From assembly GCA_013791905.1 (NCBI GenBank), contig VMSX01000006.1, forward strand, positions 1 through 64,000: DNA of 64,000 nucleotides, in the 5' to 3' direction. The stretch comes from Rhodocyclaceae bacterium. GTDB lineage: Bacteria; Pseudomonadota; Gammaproteobacteria; Burkholderiales; Rhodocyclaceae. The notes beneath the pieces are model-generated. The model saw nothing but the letters and a program-made list of their open reading frames with translations, did no database searches and had not been told where the DNA came from. Position numbers and translations under genes: made by a program. Below, piece after piece: positions 8,085 to 15,594 of the stretch; the first letter of the stretch is position 1; every line of letters begins with the position of its first letter.

Positions 8085-8804
8085 TCAGTAAATTCCCGGA
8101 ATCAACCGATAGCGCACGCGATGCGCATAGTCGCGATAGCCCGGCAACTCATCCTGTAGAGTCTGGTCTTCCAGCACCGTTCTAATCACCGCGATGATTA
8201 GCGCCACCGCCGCCGGAACAAGTGTCCACATCGAGCTTAAGGCCAGCACCATACCCGGGAGTGCCAACATGTTTCCAGCATAGCCCGGATGTCGCACAAT
8301 CCGATAGGGGCCAGTGTCACATACCACATGCCCTCGTTCCGTCTGAATACGCACCACGCTGGAGAAAAAGCGGTTCTCTGCCAGTGCCCACGCAGCGAAA
8401 GCGTAGCCGAGCGAGATCAAGAGGAAACCGAGCACGATGAGCCACAACGGAAATACGGGTGACCAGCCAAAGCGATGATCCAGACCGGCCACAATGACCA
8501 GAGGGAAACTCACACTCAGCGCCATCAACGGCGCAAGCACCTTGTCCCAGGGCTTCGCACTTTGTGCCTTCTCCATGTTTTGTCGTTCGGCCATCAACCC
8601 CGGGTGCCGCCGTTCAGCCCAAAAGCGCCCTCCCGGGCCGGCGGCAACAATCAACAGGGAATAGACCCACGCCTGCCACCAACCAAAATCCCCTCCGCAC
8701 ACCAACAGAACTAGCGGTATGGAGACATACACAACAACTAGATTGATCCACTGGCGGGGGGATGCTGCTTGAGCGACCTTTGGATCATCTGCATTCGATG
8801 ACAT
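8085..8804 (-). CDS. Membrane methyltransferase of the ICMT/PEMT type (cassette D)
   Basis: A 239-residue integral membrane protein with about five hydrophobic segments. Its C-terminal motif GPYRIVRHPGYAGN, then EDQTLQDELPGYRDYAHRVRYRLIPG, is diagnostic of isoprenylcysteine/phospholipid methyltransferase-like enzymes that use SAM. Bacterial substrates are mostly unknown. A TTGAGGGA ribosome site precedes the ATG, and an attC-like site lies 35 bases upstream. It is read as a gene cassette. Confidence 0.8.
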   Translation of the reverse strand: MSSNADDPKVAQAASPRQWINLVVVYVSIPLVLLVCGGDFGWWQAWVYSLLIVAAGPGGRFWAERRHPGLMAERQNMEKAQSAKPWDKVLAPLMALSVSFPLVIVAGLDHRFGWSPVFPLWLIVLGFLLISLGYAFAAWALAENRFFSSVVRIQTERGHVVCDTGPYRIVRHPGYAGNMLALPGMVLALSSMWTLVPAAVALIIAVIRTVLEDQTLQDELPGYRDYAHRVRYRLIPGIY

Positions 8805-8838
8805 GCCATTCCCTCAAATCACATACCTTTTATTGAGC

Positions 8839-8901
8839 GCCCAACGTAAAAGTGCGGGGCTGCGCGCTTTTGCGCAGTCCCTCTCGACTGATGGGTTAGA
8901 C
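8839..8901 (-). other. attC-like recombination site 1
   Basis: Bounded by GCCCAAC (8839-8845) and GTTAGAC (8895-8901), which fit the integron core consensus RYYYAAC...GTTRRRY. The interior pairs GGGGCTGCGC with GCGCAGTCCC around a short loop, giving the expected hairpin of a folded bottom strand. It lies at the 3' side of the 8945-9496 gene, where an integron cassette carries its attC. Confidence 0.75.
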
Positions 8902-8910
8902 ATGGCGGTC

Positions 8911-8940
8911 CCATGAAAAAGTCGGCGCTGGCGAGACGGC
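8911..8940 (+). repeat. Dispersed intergenic repeat copy 6
   Basis: AAAAAGTCGGCGCTGGCGAG core inserted between attC-like site 1 and the end of the cold-shock/excalibur gene. Confidence 0.75.
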
Positions 8941-8944
8941 ACTT

Positions 8945-9496
8945 TCATTTTGCGAAAGGACTCGTGCACCACTGTTGCTCGCAGGGCACGCCATCATTGT
9001 TGCCGTCCATCTGGACATTGGGGCAGTTCCGCAGGAAAAAGGTGGCTTCGGCACAGGAGGTCATCTGAGAGCAGTGGGTGCGGCCATCGCAACTGAAGGA
9101 TAAAGACGCTGACTGATCACTGACCGGTGTGGCCACTCCTGCTTGAGGAGCGGGGCGGCCGGTGTAATGGCTGTAACCGGAGAACGCAAGCGCGGCAACG
9201 ACCGCAAGTGGAATGGCGCGACCGAAGAAGCCGGGCTTTTCTTTCCGCTGATAGGGCGCTGGTTGGCGCGGAGTGCGGCCAGTGGAACGAGTAGGGCAAA
9301 GCAGGCTCTTCGCCCGCTTTTTCCCATCGCGGCCAATTTCGATTTCGAACGTGAGTCGTTCTCCGATGCTTGGTCGATGGCCATCTTGCGGAAATGCGGA
9401 GATGTGGACAAAGACCTCAGGGCCACCTTGGGCTGGCGTGATGAAGCCGAAGCCTCGATCATCATTCCATTTAGAGAGAGAGCCTTCAATGCGCAT
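8945..9496 (-). CDS. Cold-shock domain plus excalibur domain membrane protein (cassette C)
   Basis: A 183-residue protein. Residues 1-65 form a cold-shock domain (IEGSLSKWNDDRGFGFITP, VFVHISAF). A basic linker and one hydrophobic segment (IPLAVVAALAFSGYSHY) follow, then a C-terminal excalibur calcium-binding domain with DGNNDGVPCE and paired cysteines. The mix implies a cytoplasmic nucleic-acid-binding head and an external Cys-rich tail. The ATG lies 7 bases after the core of attC-like site 2, as in integron cassettes. Confidence 0.85.
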   Translation of the reverse strand: MRIEGSLSKWNDDRGFGFITPAQGGPEVFVHISAFPQDGHRPSIGERLTFEIEIGRDGKKRAKSLLCPTRSTGRTPRQPAPYQRKEKPGFFGRAIPLAVVAALAFSGYSHYTGRPAPQAGVATPVSDQSASLSFSCDGRTHCSQMTSCAEATFFLRNCPNVQMDGNNDGVPCEQQWCTSPFAK

Positions 9497-9503
9497 ATGA
9501 AAG

Positions 9504-9563
9504 GTTTAACGTCCGAGCTCAGGGGCGCCCGGTGCGGGCGTCCCCTGTAGCGAATCGTTAGAC
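9504..9563 (-). other. attC-like recombination site 2
   Basis: GTTTAAC (9504-9510) and GTTAGAC (9557-9563) bound a 60-base palindrome with AGGGG-CGCCC pairing to GGGCG-T-CCCCT. The unpaired T is the kind of extrahelical base attC sites use for strand choice. The stop codon of the upstream cassette gene (9558-9560) lies inside the core, common for cassette genes. Confidence 0.8.
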
Positions 9564-10283
9564 GCTGAACGTGGAAAAGACATTGAGAATGAGGATCTCA
9601 ATATGCGACGCCACTCTGCTTTCACCGTACTTCAACGAGGTTGGGTGGCCGGTTGCGTTTCTCAACTTCAGGCACTCCTCTAGTTCTTGCTTGGTGTTCT
9701 TTCCAATAACCGATATCGATTCGAGCACCATTAAGAACGTCGCCTCTTTCATCTTTCCGATGTCGTCAGTGGTTTTCGCTGCTTTCCAGTCAGGATTTCT
9801 GCGCAGCGCCTCAGCGTTGAACTCAGCCAGCTTGTTTGATACGACGTACTGCTGAAGAACTGAAACTGCCCCGACCCATGAGAGCACAACAGCAGCACGG
9901 AGGTATCTTGCCTCTAGACACCTCACCGCTTCCTCGATGAACTCCTTAGCGTCCGGCGAAGAAATCGATAATAGGCACTTCCGAAGACTGGCATTTGCGG
10001 TCACTACCGGACCAGAGACAGAGCCTAGCGATGCAGCACGTGCCTTTCCTTCTCTCGTAAGTTCCCAGCCGTCGTTTGTTCGGACGGCGACGCCTTTTGA
10101 ACGCGAAAGAATGTCCGAGATATTCCATCCGGAGGCTTTTCTCAGGCCGCCGAAGGCGGCAAGATCCTTGAGTTCTTTCACGGAGCGGACGCCGCCTGAA
10201 TCGACCGATAGGAGTATTACCAATACATTTAGGCGCGACAGCTTGGGATTATGGAGAATGTCCTTAAGATCATCGCGCGTCAT
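9558..10283 (-). CDS. Hypothetical protein, second gene of a two-gene cassette
   Basis: A 241-residue soluble protein not recognised. The N-terminal 85 residues look like a winged-helix unit (LSRLNVLVILLSVDSGGVRSVKELKD, then TNDGWELTREGKARA). The C-terminal half is helical and ends EECLKLRNATGHPTSLKYG, reminiscent of HEPN or abortive-infection type C-termini, but no RxxxxH motif is present. It starts 7 bases after the preceding gene, so the two are co-translated. Confidence 0.6.
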   Translation of the reverse strand: MTRDDLKDILHNPKLSRLNVLVILLSVDSGGVRSVKELKDLAAFGGLRKASGWNISDILSRSKGVAVRTNDGWELTREGKARAASLGSVSGPVVTANASLRKCLLSISSPDAKEFIEEAVRCLEARYLRAAVVLSWVGAVSVLQQYVVSNKLAEFNAEALRRNPDWKAAKTTDDIGKMKEATFLMVLESISVIGKNTKQELEECLKLRNATGHPTSLKYGESRVASHIEILILNVFSTFSV

Positions 10284-10290
10284 ATCAAAC

Positions 10291-10890
10291 TCAACCTTTT
10301 TTCGTTTTCGGAAGGTTATGCATTACGTGATCTTCTCCAACATGCAGAAGACGAGGCTCGTTGTTCTCCTTGGAAATATGCGCGGCAATGGAAAGATTGG
10401 AAAGAACGGAAGAGATTCGCTTAGGAATTTTCTCTCCTACAGTCCTTAGGCCCATGAAGATTTCATCCATTGTCACCTTTTCACGGCCGGTATTCTGAAT
10501 TAGCCAGTAAATGACCACGAGTACATGGTCACTTTGATTATCTGGTGCCTTGGATGTGTAGAACTCCTTGAAAGCAGTCCTCTGCTCCGGCGTTAAGCCA
10601 AGATCTATGGACTTGTAAGACTCATTCTTTCCGCTACCGCCCTTTTGCCTTTTTTGCGGCGCCTGCTTTGCGATCTCAGTGCCTCCGCTTGATGCCGGAG
10701 GTGCGGTAACCACCCCTGAGGCATTTGCAGTGCCTGGCTCCTCATGATCCCGGGCGCTCTCTGCAATTTCACGCAAACGCGGAACGAAGGATTCAAGACG
10801 ATCAAACACTTCACTTAATGCCGAGGCGGGAGCCTCAATGGTGACTTCGCCTGTTGAGAGGCTGATTGAAATCTTTACTTGCTCTGTCAT
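10291..10890 (-). CDS. Hypothetical protein, first gene of a two-gene cassette
   Basis: A 199-residue protein. The N-terminal 45 residues are a small beta/alpha region, then comes a low-complexity Gly/Ser/Lys linker. The C-terminal segment (YKSIDLGLTPEQRTAFKEFY, then MDEIFMGLRTVG, then RISSVLSNL) looks like a winged helix-turn-helix. Function not recognised. Together with the downstream gene it forms one putative cassette bounded by attC-like sites 3 and 2. Confidence 0.6.
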   Translation of the reverse strand: MTEQVKISISLSTGEVTIEAPASALSEVFDRLESFVPRLREIAESARDHEEPGTANASGVVTAPPASSGGTEIAKQAPQKRQKGGSGKNESYKSIDLGLTPEQRTAFKEFYTSKAPDNQSDHVLVVIYWLIQNTGREKVTMDEIFMGLRTVGEKIPKRISSVLSNLSIAAHISKENNEPRLLHVGEDHVMHNLPKTKKG

Positions 10891-10923
10891 TTCTCTACCC
10901 TTTCTACTGATGGCTAACTCAGC

Positions 10924-10993
10924 GCCAAACGTTTGAATTCACCGGCGCTGCGCTGCTTTATCGCGCAGCGTCCGGTGGAATGATGGGTTGGGC
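10924..10993 (-). other. attC-like recombination site 3
   Basis: Right core GTTGGGC (10987-10993) is canonical; the left core GCCAAAC (10924-10930) has one mismatch to RYYYAAC. The interior shows long imperfect pairing: TTCACCGG with TCCGGTGGAA, and GCTGCGC with GCGCAGC. The upstream gene ends 8 bases away at 11001. Confidence 0.7.
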
Positions 10994-11000
10994 CATTTTT

Positions 11001-11405
11001 TCACCGAAGCAGCACCCACATAAGCAAACTTGCCTCAGCCACCAAGAAAGTGGCAACCAAGGGTTCTACGATTCGCATGAGGCGATACCGCCAAAGCGCT
11101 ATAGAAATGTCTTTCTTGCGCTGATCCTCGGTCAGCCCGGATTCATGGTGAAGGAGGCGGTGCCCAATTGCTTCATATTGCATTCGCAATGCAGCAAAGT
11201 TAAACAGGAGCGCAAACATTGATGCTGTTGCAAGGCAACCAACTAGCTTGACCTGCCATTGATCGGAAGAGGGACTGATTGCGGGAAGCGCAACGGCAAC
11301 AGAAAGCAGAACGGTGTGCGCTGTGAGCATAGCTGACCAAAACGCATGCATAGCTGCCATCGTGCGTTCGTTAATCTCCTTCACTCTTTCGTCGTAGTTA
11401 CTCAT
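11001..11405 (-). CDS. Small hypothetical membrane protein (cassette A)
   Basis: A 134-residue protein from MSNYDERVKEINERTM, with about three hydrophobic segments (one near residues 22-42, one near 52-70 and one at the C-terminus, VATFLVAEASLLMWVLL) and a charged central loop. Function unknown. The ATG at 11405 follows a degenerate attC core by four bases; the longer upstream reading frame is ignored because of this cassette geometry. Confidence 0.62.
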   Translation of the reverse strand: MSNYDERVKEINERTMAAMHAFWSAMLTAHTVLLSVAVALPAISPSSDQWQVKLVGCLATASMFALLFNFAALRMQYEAIGHRLLHHESGLTEDQRKKDISIALWRYRLMRIVEPLVATFLVAEASLLMWVLLR

Positions 11406-11408
11406 AAG

Positions 11409-11448
11409 GCCCCACGTTTGAGGTAACCGGCCGCCGGAGCAGTTAAAG
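11409..11448 (-). other. Degenerate attC-like site 4
   Basis: GCCCCAC (11409-11415) and GTTAAAG (11442-11448) each miss the attC core consensus by one base. The interior CCGG-CCGG pairing is short. Placement right before the cassette A start supports it as a decayed site; alone it would not convince. Confidence 0.35.
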
Positions 11449-11633
11449 GGTCCAGGGACGAATTTCCTTCTGCCGACAGGCCGCTGGCACTGTTGGCCGC
11501 GGCAATCCGTTGCGGCTGTATGTCGAAGGGTATGGCTTTCTCCCGGCATCCGCGACGAATAGCCGGATGGAATGCGGGAGCATAGCGGGTAAAAATGCCG
11601 ATGGCAAGCTTGTTGTCGCTCAAGCTGGCCCGT

Positions 11634-11690
11634 GCTGCCGGGCGCAAAAGTCGGCGCTGGTGGGACGGCGTGCCCCGCATGGGGTGCGGT
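11634..11690 (+). repeat. Dispersed intergenic repeat copy 7
   Basis: Core AAAAGTCGGCGCTGGTGGGA followed by CGGCGTGCCCCGCATGGGGT. The 11449-11633 stretch before it shows no gene I can support. Confidence 0.8.
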
Positions 11691-11720
11691 GATCAGGCTA
11701 TGTGCGCTGATTCATTCGTC

Positions 11721-11781
11721 ACACCGGCGTAAGCCGGTGTCCGGTTTCTCGATTTTCCTGGATTCCGGCTTGCGCCGGAAT
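11721..11781. repeat. Two palindromic hairpins
   Basis: ACACCGGC/GCCGGTGT (11721-11740, loop GTAA) and ATTCCGGC/GCCGGAAT (11762-11781, loop TTGC). They are of the same kind as the hairpin at 131-150, and such elements are common between betaproteobacterial genes. They lie 3' of the crotonase gene and may end its transcript. Confidence 0.55.
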
Positions 11782-11825
11782 GACGGAGCCGGAACCAGGC
11801 GGGGGTTCCCGAACTGCCGATGGTG

Positions 11826-12620
11826 CTAGGGTTTCTTGGCGAGGAACTTCTCGACTGCGGCCAGGTGTTCCGGTTCGTTGTGGCACATGCCCTGCATCAC
11901 CGCGCAGAGGTCGAGGTAGTCCTTGAGTTCCATGCGCTGGGCCATCTTGAGCAGGCGCTTGGTGAGGCGCAGGGCCTTGGGCGGCTGGGCGGCGAAGCGC
12001 GTGGCGTGTTGCAGGGCGCGGGGCAGCAGTTCTTCGGGCTTGACGACTTCGAGCACCACGCCGAGTTCGAGCGCTTCGGCGGCGTTGATGATGCGTCCGC
12101 TGATGGTGAGTTCGAAGGCGCGCTGGTAGCCGATCTGGCGCTGCATGAACCACGCGCCGCCATCGCCGGGGATGATGCCGAGGTTGAGGAAGGTTTCGCC
12201 GAACTTGGCGCGCTCGGAGGCGATGCGCAGGTCGGCCATGTTGGCGAGGTCGAAGCCGGCGCCGATGGCGGCGCCATTGACCGCGGCGATGATGGGCACT
12301 TCGACCTGTTGCAGCGCCAGCGGGATGCGCTGGATGCCTTGCCGGTAGCGCGTGGCGACTTCGGCGACATTGCCGGCGAAATCGCCGCCGCGCTCGGCCA
12401 TGTCCTTGACGTTGCCGCCGGAGGAGAAGGCCGCGCCCGCGCCGGTGATCACCAGCACCGAGACGTCGTCGCAGCGGTTGACCCAGTCGGCGACGGTGAT
12501 GATGTCGTCGATCAGGGCGGTGCCGGTCAGGGCGTTGCGGACATCGTCGCGGTCGAGCGTCAGGGTGGCGATGCGGTCTTCGAGTTGCAGGCGGGCGTCG
12601 CCGAGGGTGGGCAGGTTCAT
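11826..12620 (-). CDS. Enoyl-CoA hydratase/isomerase family protein
   Basis: A 264-residue crotonase-fold enzyme. The oxyanion-hole segments are GAGAAFSSGGNVKDM and AAVNGAAIGAGFDLA, and the catalytic region is FGETFLNLGIIPGDGG. It probably hydrates or isomerises an acyl-CoA made by the upstream synthetase. Last gene of a five-gene minus-strand series (binding protein, permease, crotonase, synthetase, crotonase). Exact substrate not readable. Confidence 0.85.
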   Translation of the reverse strand: MNLPTLGDARLQLEDRIATLTLDRDDVRNALTGTALIDDIITVADWVNRCDDVSVLVITGAGAAFSSGGNVKDMAERGGDFAGNVAEVATRYRQGIQRIPLALQQVEVPIIAAVNGAAIGAGFDLANMADLRIASERAKFGETFLNLGIIPGDGGAWFMQRQIGYQRAFELTISGRIINAAEALELGVVLEVVKPEELLPRALQHATRFAAQPPKALRLTKRLLKMAQRMELKDYLDLCAVMQGMCHNEPEHLAAVEKFLAKKP

Positions 12621-12632
12621 GGCGGGAGGGTC

Positions 12633-14804
12633 CTAGTTCATGACCGAACGGTTGGTGATGATGCGGGCATCTACCACCGCATAGCCATCGGCATAGGCGA
12701 GCACCGGATTCAGGTCGAGTTCGGAAACTTGCGGGTAGGCGGCGACGATGCTGGATACCTTGAGCAGCAGTTCGACCAGTGCCGGCTTGTCGACCGGCGC
12801 CGCGCCGCGTACGCCCTGGAGAATCTTGCTGCCCTTGATCTGGTCGACCATCGACTCGGCATCGTGACGCGACAGCGGAATGGCGCGGAAGGCGACGTCT
12901 TCGAGGATTTCTACGAAGATGCCGCCGAGCCCGAACATGAGGACGGGGCCGAAGATCGGGTCGCGCACCACGCCGACGATCACCTCGGTACCCTTCGCCG
13001 CCATGGGCGTCACTAGCACGCCGCGAATGTCGGCGTCCGGCGCGTAGGCTTTGGCGGAGGTCATGATCTTGTCGAAGGCAGTGCGCAGGGCGTCTGCGCC
13101 GCGCAGGTTGAGCTTGACGCCGCCAGCGTCGGATTTGTGCAAGATGTCTTTCGAAACGACTTTCATGGCCAGCGCCTGATCGCCATAGGTCGCTGCCACG
13201 GCGGCGAGCTCGTCGGCGCTGTGTGCGATGGATTCGGGCGCCACGGAGATGCCGTGGGCGCGCAGTAGGGCCTTGGCTTCGTACTCAAACAGGTCGCGGC
13301 CTTCGTTTTGCGCGCGGGAAAACATGGCCTGCATTTCGGCGCTCGGCTCGATTGCGGGATGCGCGGACTGTCTGGCCTGGTGTTGCAGATAGATGCCGCG
13401 TTCACCGAGGGCGGCCAGCACGCGCACGGCGTGCTCGATGGAGCCATAGACCGGCACCCCGGCCTCGTGCAGGCGCCGCAGGGCAGGCGGCTTGACCGGG
13501 GCGTAGAGGCTGTAGATCACCAGCGGCTTGTCGTTGTGGCGGGCGAGTTCGATCATCGCTTCGGCGCCGCGCATTTCGTCGCCAAGCAGATGTTCGGCAA
13601 AGCGGGTGTGATAGCCGCCGAACATGCCGACCAGGAACACCGCATCGACGTTGTCGTCGGCGGCGACGATCTTCATGCATTCGGCAAGCAGGGCCGGGTT
13701 GGCGTCCGAGCTGCCGGCGACGTCCACCGGGTTGGCCAGCGAGGCCTGCGGCAGCAGGATGTCCTTCAGGCGCTGGCGCGTGGCATCCGTCAGTTCGGCC
13801 AGTTCCAGCCCGGCTTCGGAGAGCCGGTCGGTGGCGATGGTGGCCTGGCCGCCACCGTCGGAAATCACCGCGACGCGCTTGCCGCGGGCTTTCTGCATGA
13901 GACCGAGACCCTCGGCGACCGGGAGAATTTCGTCCGAGTGGTATACGACGCTGACGCCGACCTGCCGCAACAGGTCCATCGTCATGGCGAAGCTGCCGGC
14001 CAGGGCGCCGGTATGCGAACTCGCCGCCTTCTTGCCGAGTTCGGTCGAGCCCGACTTGTAAACCACGACGGGTTTTTTCGAGGTGATTTCGCGGGCGACT
14101 TGGAGGAAGCGCTGGCCGTCGCGAAAGCCTTCGACGTAGAGCGTGGCGACGCGCGTGTTGTCGTCTTCGCCGAGATAGCGCAGGTAATCGTTGAAGCCGA
14201 TGTCGGTCTGGTTGCCCGGGCCGACATAGGTCGAAAAGCCGACATGGCCATTGTTTTCGGCTTCGAGCACCAGGGACAACAGCATGTTGCCCGACTGCGA
14301 GATGAAACCGATGTCGCCCGCCTTGATGTTGGTCAGCGCCAGCAGGTTGACCTTCTTGTGCAGGTTGAACATGCCCGAGGTGTTGGGGCCGATGATGCGC
14401 ACCTTGCCCGCCCGTGCGGCATCGAGGACCTGCTGTTCGAGCTGGGCGCCCGCAGGGCCGGTTTCACGGAAGCCGCTGGCGAGGATCACCGCACCTTTGA
14501 CGCCCTTGCGGCCGCATTCCTGCATCAGTCCGGGGATGCTGGCCGCCGGCGTGCAGATCAGCGCCAGCGCGATGTCGCCCGGCACGGCTTCGAGTGAAGG
14601 GTAGGTCTTGACCCCGAGCACCATGTCGGTTTTCGGGTTGATCGGGTAGATGGCGCCCTGATAGCCATCCTTGATCAGGCCGACCATGGCTTTGTAGCCA
14701 CGCTTGGTCGGGTCGGCCGAGGCGCCGACGATGGCAATTGAATCGGGGGCGAGAAAGTCGTGCAGCGGGCTTTTCCGGCCCGGATTGGGTGTGGTTTCAG
14801 TCAA
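12633..14804 (-). CDS. NDP-forming acyl-CoA synthetase (acetate-CoA ligase family)
   Basis: A 723-residue fused enzyme. It has an N-terminal CoA-binding Rossmann domain (SIAIVGASADPTKRGYK), succinyl-CoA-synthetase-like domains with the phosphohistidine segment ASSHTGALAGS, and a C-terminal ATP-grasp domain (EYEAKALLRAHGI, then MKVVSKDILHKSDAGGVKLN). It forms an acyl-CoA from a carboxylate with ATP or GDP chemistry. The start is a TTG at 14804 with AAGGGA upstream, one base after the preceding stop. It lies between two crotonases and a transporter. Confidence 0.9.
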   Translation of the reverse strand: MTETTPNPGRKSPLHDFLAPDSIAIVGASADPTKRGYKAMVGLIKDGYQGAIYPINPKTDMVLGVKTYPSLEAVPGDIALALICTPAASIPGLMQECGRKGVKGAVILASGFRETGPAGAQLEQQVLDAARAGKVRIIGPNTSGMFNLHKKVNLLALTNIKAGDIGFISQSGNMLLSLVLEAENNGHVGFSTYVGPGNQTDIGFNDYLRYLGEDDNTRVATLYVEGFRDGQRFLQVAREITSKKPVVVYKSGSTELGKKAASSHTGALAGSFAMTMDLLRQVGVSVVYHSDEILPVAEGLGLMQKARGKRVAVISDGGGQATIATDRLSEAGLELAELTDATRQRLKDILLPQASLANPVDVAGSSDANPALLAECMKIVAADDNVDAVFLVGMFGGYHTRFAEHLLGDEMRGAEAMIELARHNDKPLVIYSLYAPVKPPALRRLHEAGVPVYGSIEHAVRVLAALGERGIYLQHQARQSAHPAIEPSAEMQAMFSRAQNEGRDLFEYEAKALLRAHGISVAPESIAHSADELAAVAATYGDQALAMKVVSKDILHKSDAGGVKLNLRGADALRTAFDKIMTSAKAYAPDADIRGVLVTPMAAKGTEVIVGVVRDPIFGPVLMFGLGGIFVEILEDVAFRAIPLSRHDAESMVDQIKGSKILQGVRGAAPVDKPALVELLLKVSSIVAAYPQVSELDLNPVLAYADGYAVVDARIITNRSVMN

Positions 14805-14805
14805 T

Positions 14806-15594
14806 TTATTTCCCTTTGAAAACGGGGGTGCGCTTTTCCGCGAAAGCGTCGATGCCCTCCTGCCAGTCTTGCGTGGTGCCGACGAACATCATGCCTTCGA
14901 GTTCGGCGACGAGCGCCGCGTCGAAGGTGCGCTCGGCGGACATGTTGAGTTGCTGCTTGGCGAGTTGCATCGAGAACGGCGCCTTGCTGGCGACCTTGCC
15001 CGCGAACTCGCGCGCGGCGTCCAGAAAACCTTCGTCGGCAAAGACCCGGTTGGCCAGGCCGATGCGCACCGCTTCTTCACCTTTGATGCGTTCGCCGAGG
15101 AAGACCAGTTCGCGTGCCTTGGCGAGGCCCACCAGGCGCGGCAGCAGCCAGGTGACGCCGCCGCCAAGGAAGTTGCCGATGCTGATCTCGGGCAGGCCGA
15201 TCTGGGCGCTCTCGGCCATCAACAGGAAGTCTGAGGCAATCGCCAGTTCGGCCCCGGCGCCCAGCGCATAGCCATTGACGGCGGCAACCACCGGTTTGCC
15301 CAGTTGCAGCAGGCGCTTGCAGACGATCTGTTCGCCTTGCAGATACTGGCGGCGATCGAACGGCGTGCGGCCGACCTTGTGTTCCTTCAGATCGGCGCCG
15401 ACGCAAAAGGCGCGGCCTTCGCCGGTCAGCAGCACGACGCGGGCGTCGTCATCGGCTTCGGCGCGACTCAGCGCGGCATTCAGCTCGTCGTAAAGTTTCT
15501 GGGTGACGGCATTGAGGCGCTGCGGACGGTTGAGGCGGATTTCCGCGATGCCGTCATGCAGCTCATAAAGGATGGTTTCGTAGCTCACCTTCAT
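14806..15594 (-). CDS. Enoyl-CoA hydratase/isomerase family protein
   Basis: A 262-residue crotonase from MKVSYETILYELHDGIAEI, with FCVGADLKEH and VNGYALGAGAELA oxyanion-hole segments and an IGLPEISIGNFLGGG catalytic region. The start overlaps the TRAP permease stop (ATGA), so coupling is expected. The longer upstream reading frame is rejected for that reason. It is distinct from the second crotonase, suggesting two successive steps on one substrate. Confidence 0.86.
   Translation of the reverse strand: MKVSYETILYELHDGIAEIRLNRPQRLNAVTQKLYDELNAALSRAEADDDARVVLLTGEGRAFCVGADLKEHKVGRTPFDRRQYLQGEQIVCKRLLQLGKPVVAAVNGYALGAGAELAIASDFLLMAESAQIGLPEISIGNFLGGGVTWLLPRLVGLAKARELVFLGERIKGEEAVRIGLANRVFADEGFLDAAREFAGKVASKAPFSMQLAKQQLNMSAERTFDAALVAELEGMMFVGTTQDWQEGIDAFAEKRTPVFKGK

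Noticed and set aside
7262-11448. An integron integrase gene in or next to the array
   Set aside because: No tyrosine recombinase frame with an intI-type insert is visible between 5.8 and 11.8 kb; the only integrase (40289) belongs to the tRNA-Ser element.
11402-11680. 92-codon minus-strand frame upstream of cassette A
   Set aside because: Crosses the degenerate attC site and a dispersed repeat, has no ribosome site and resembles no protein; treated as non-coding.
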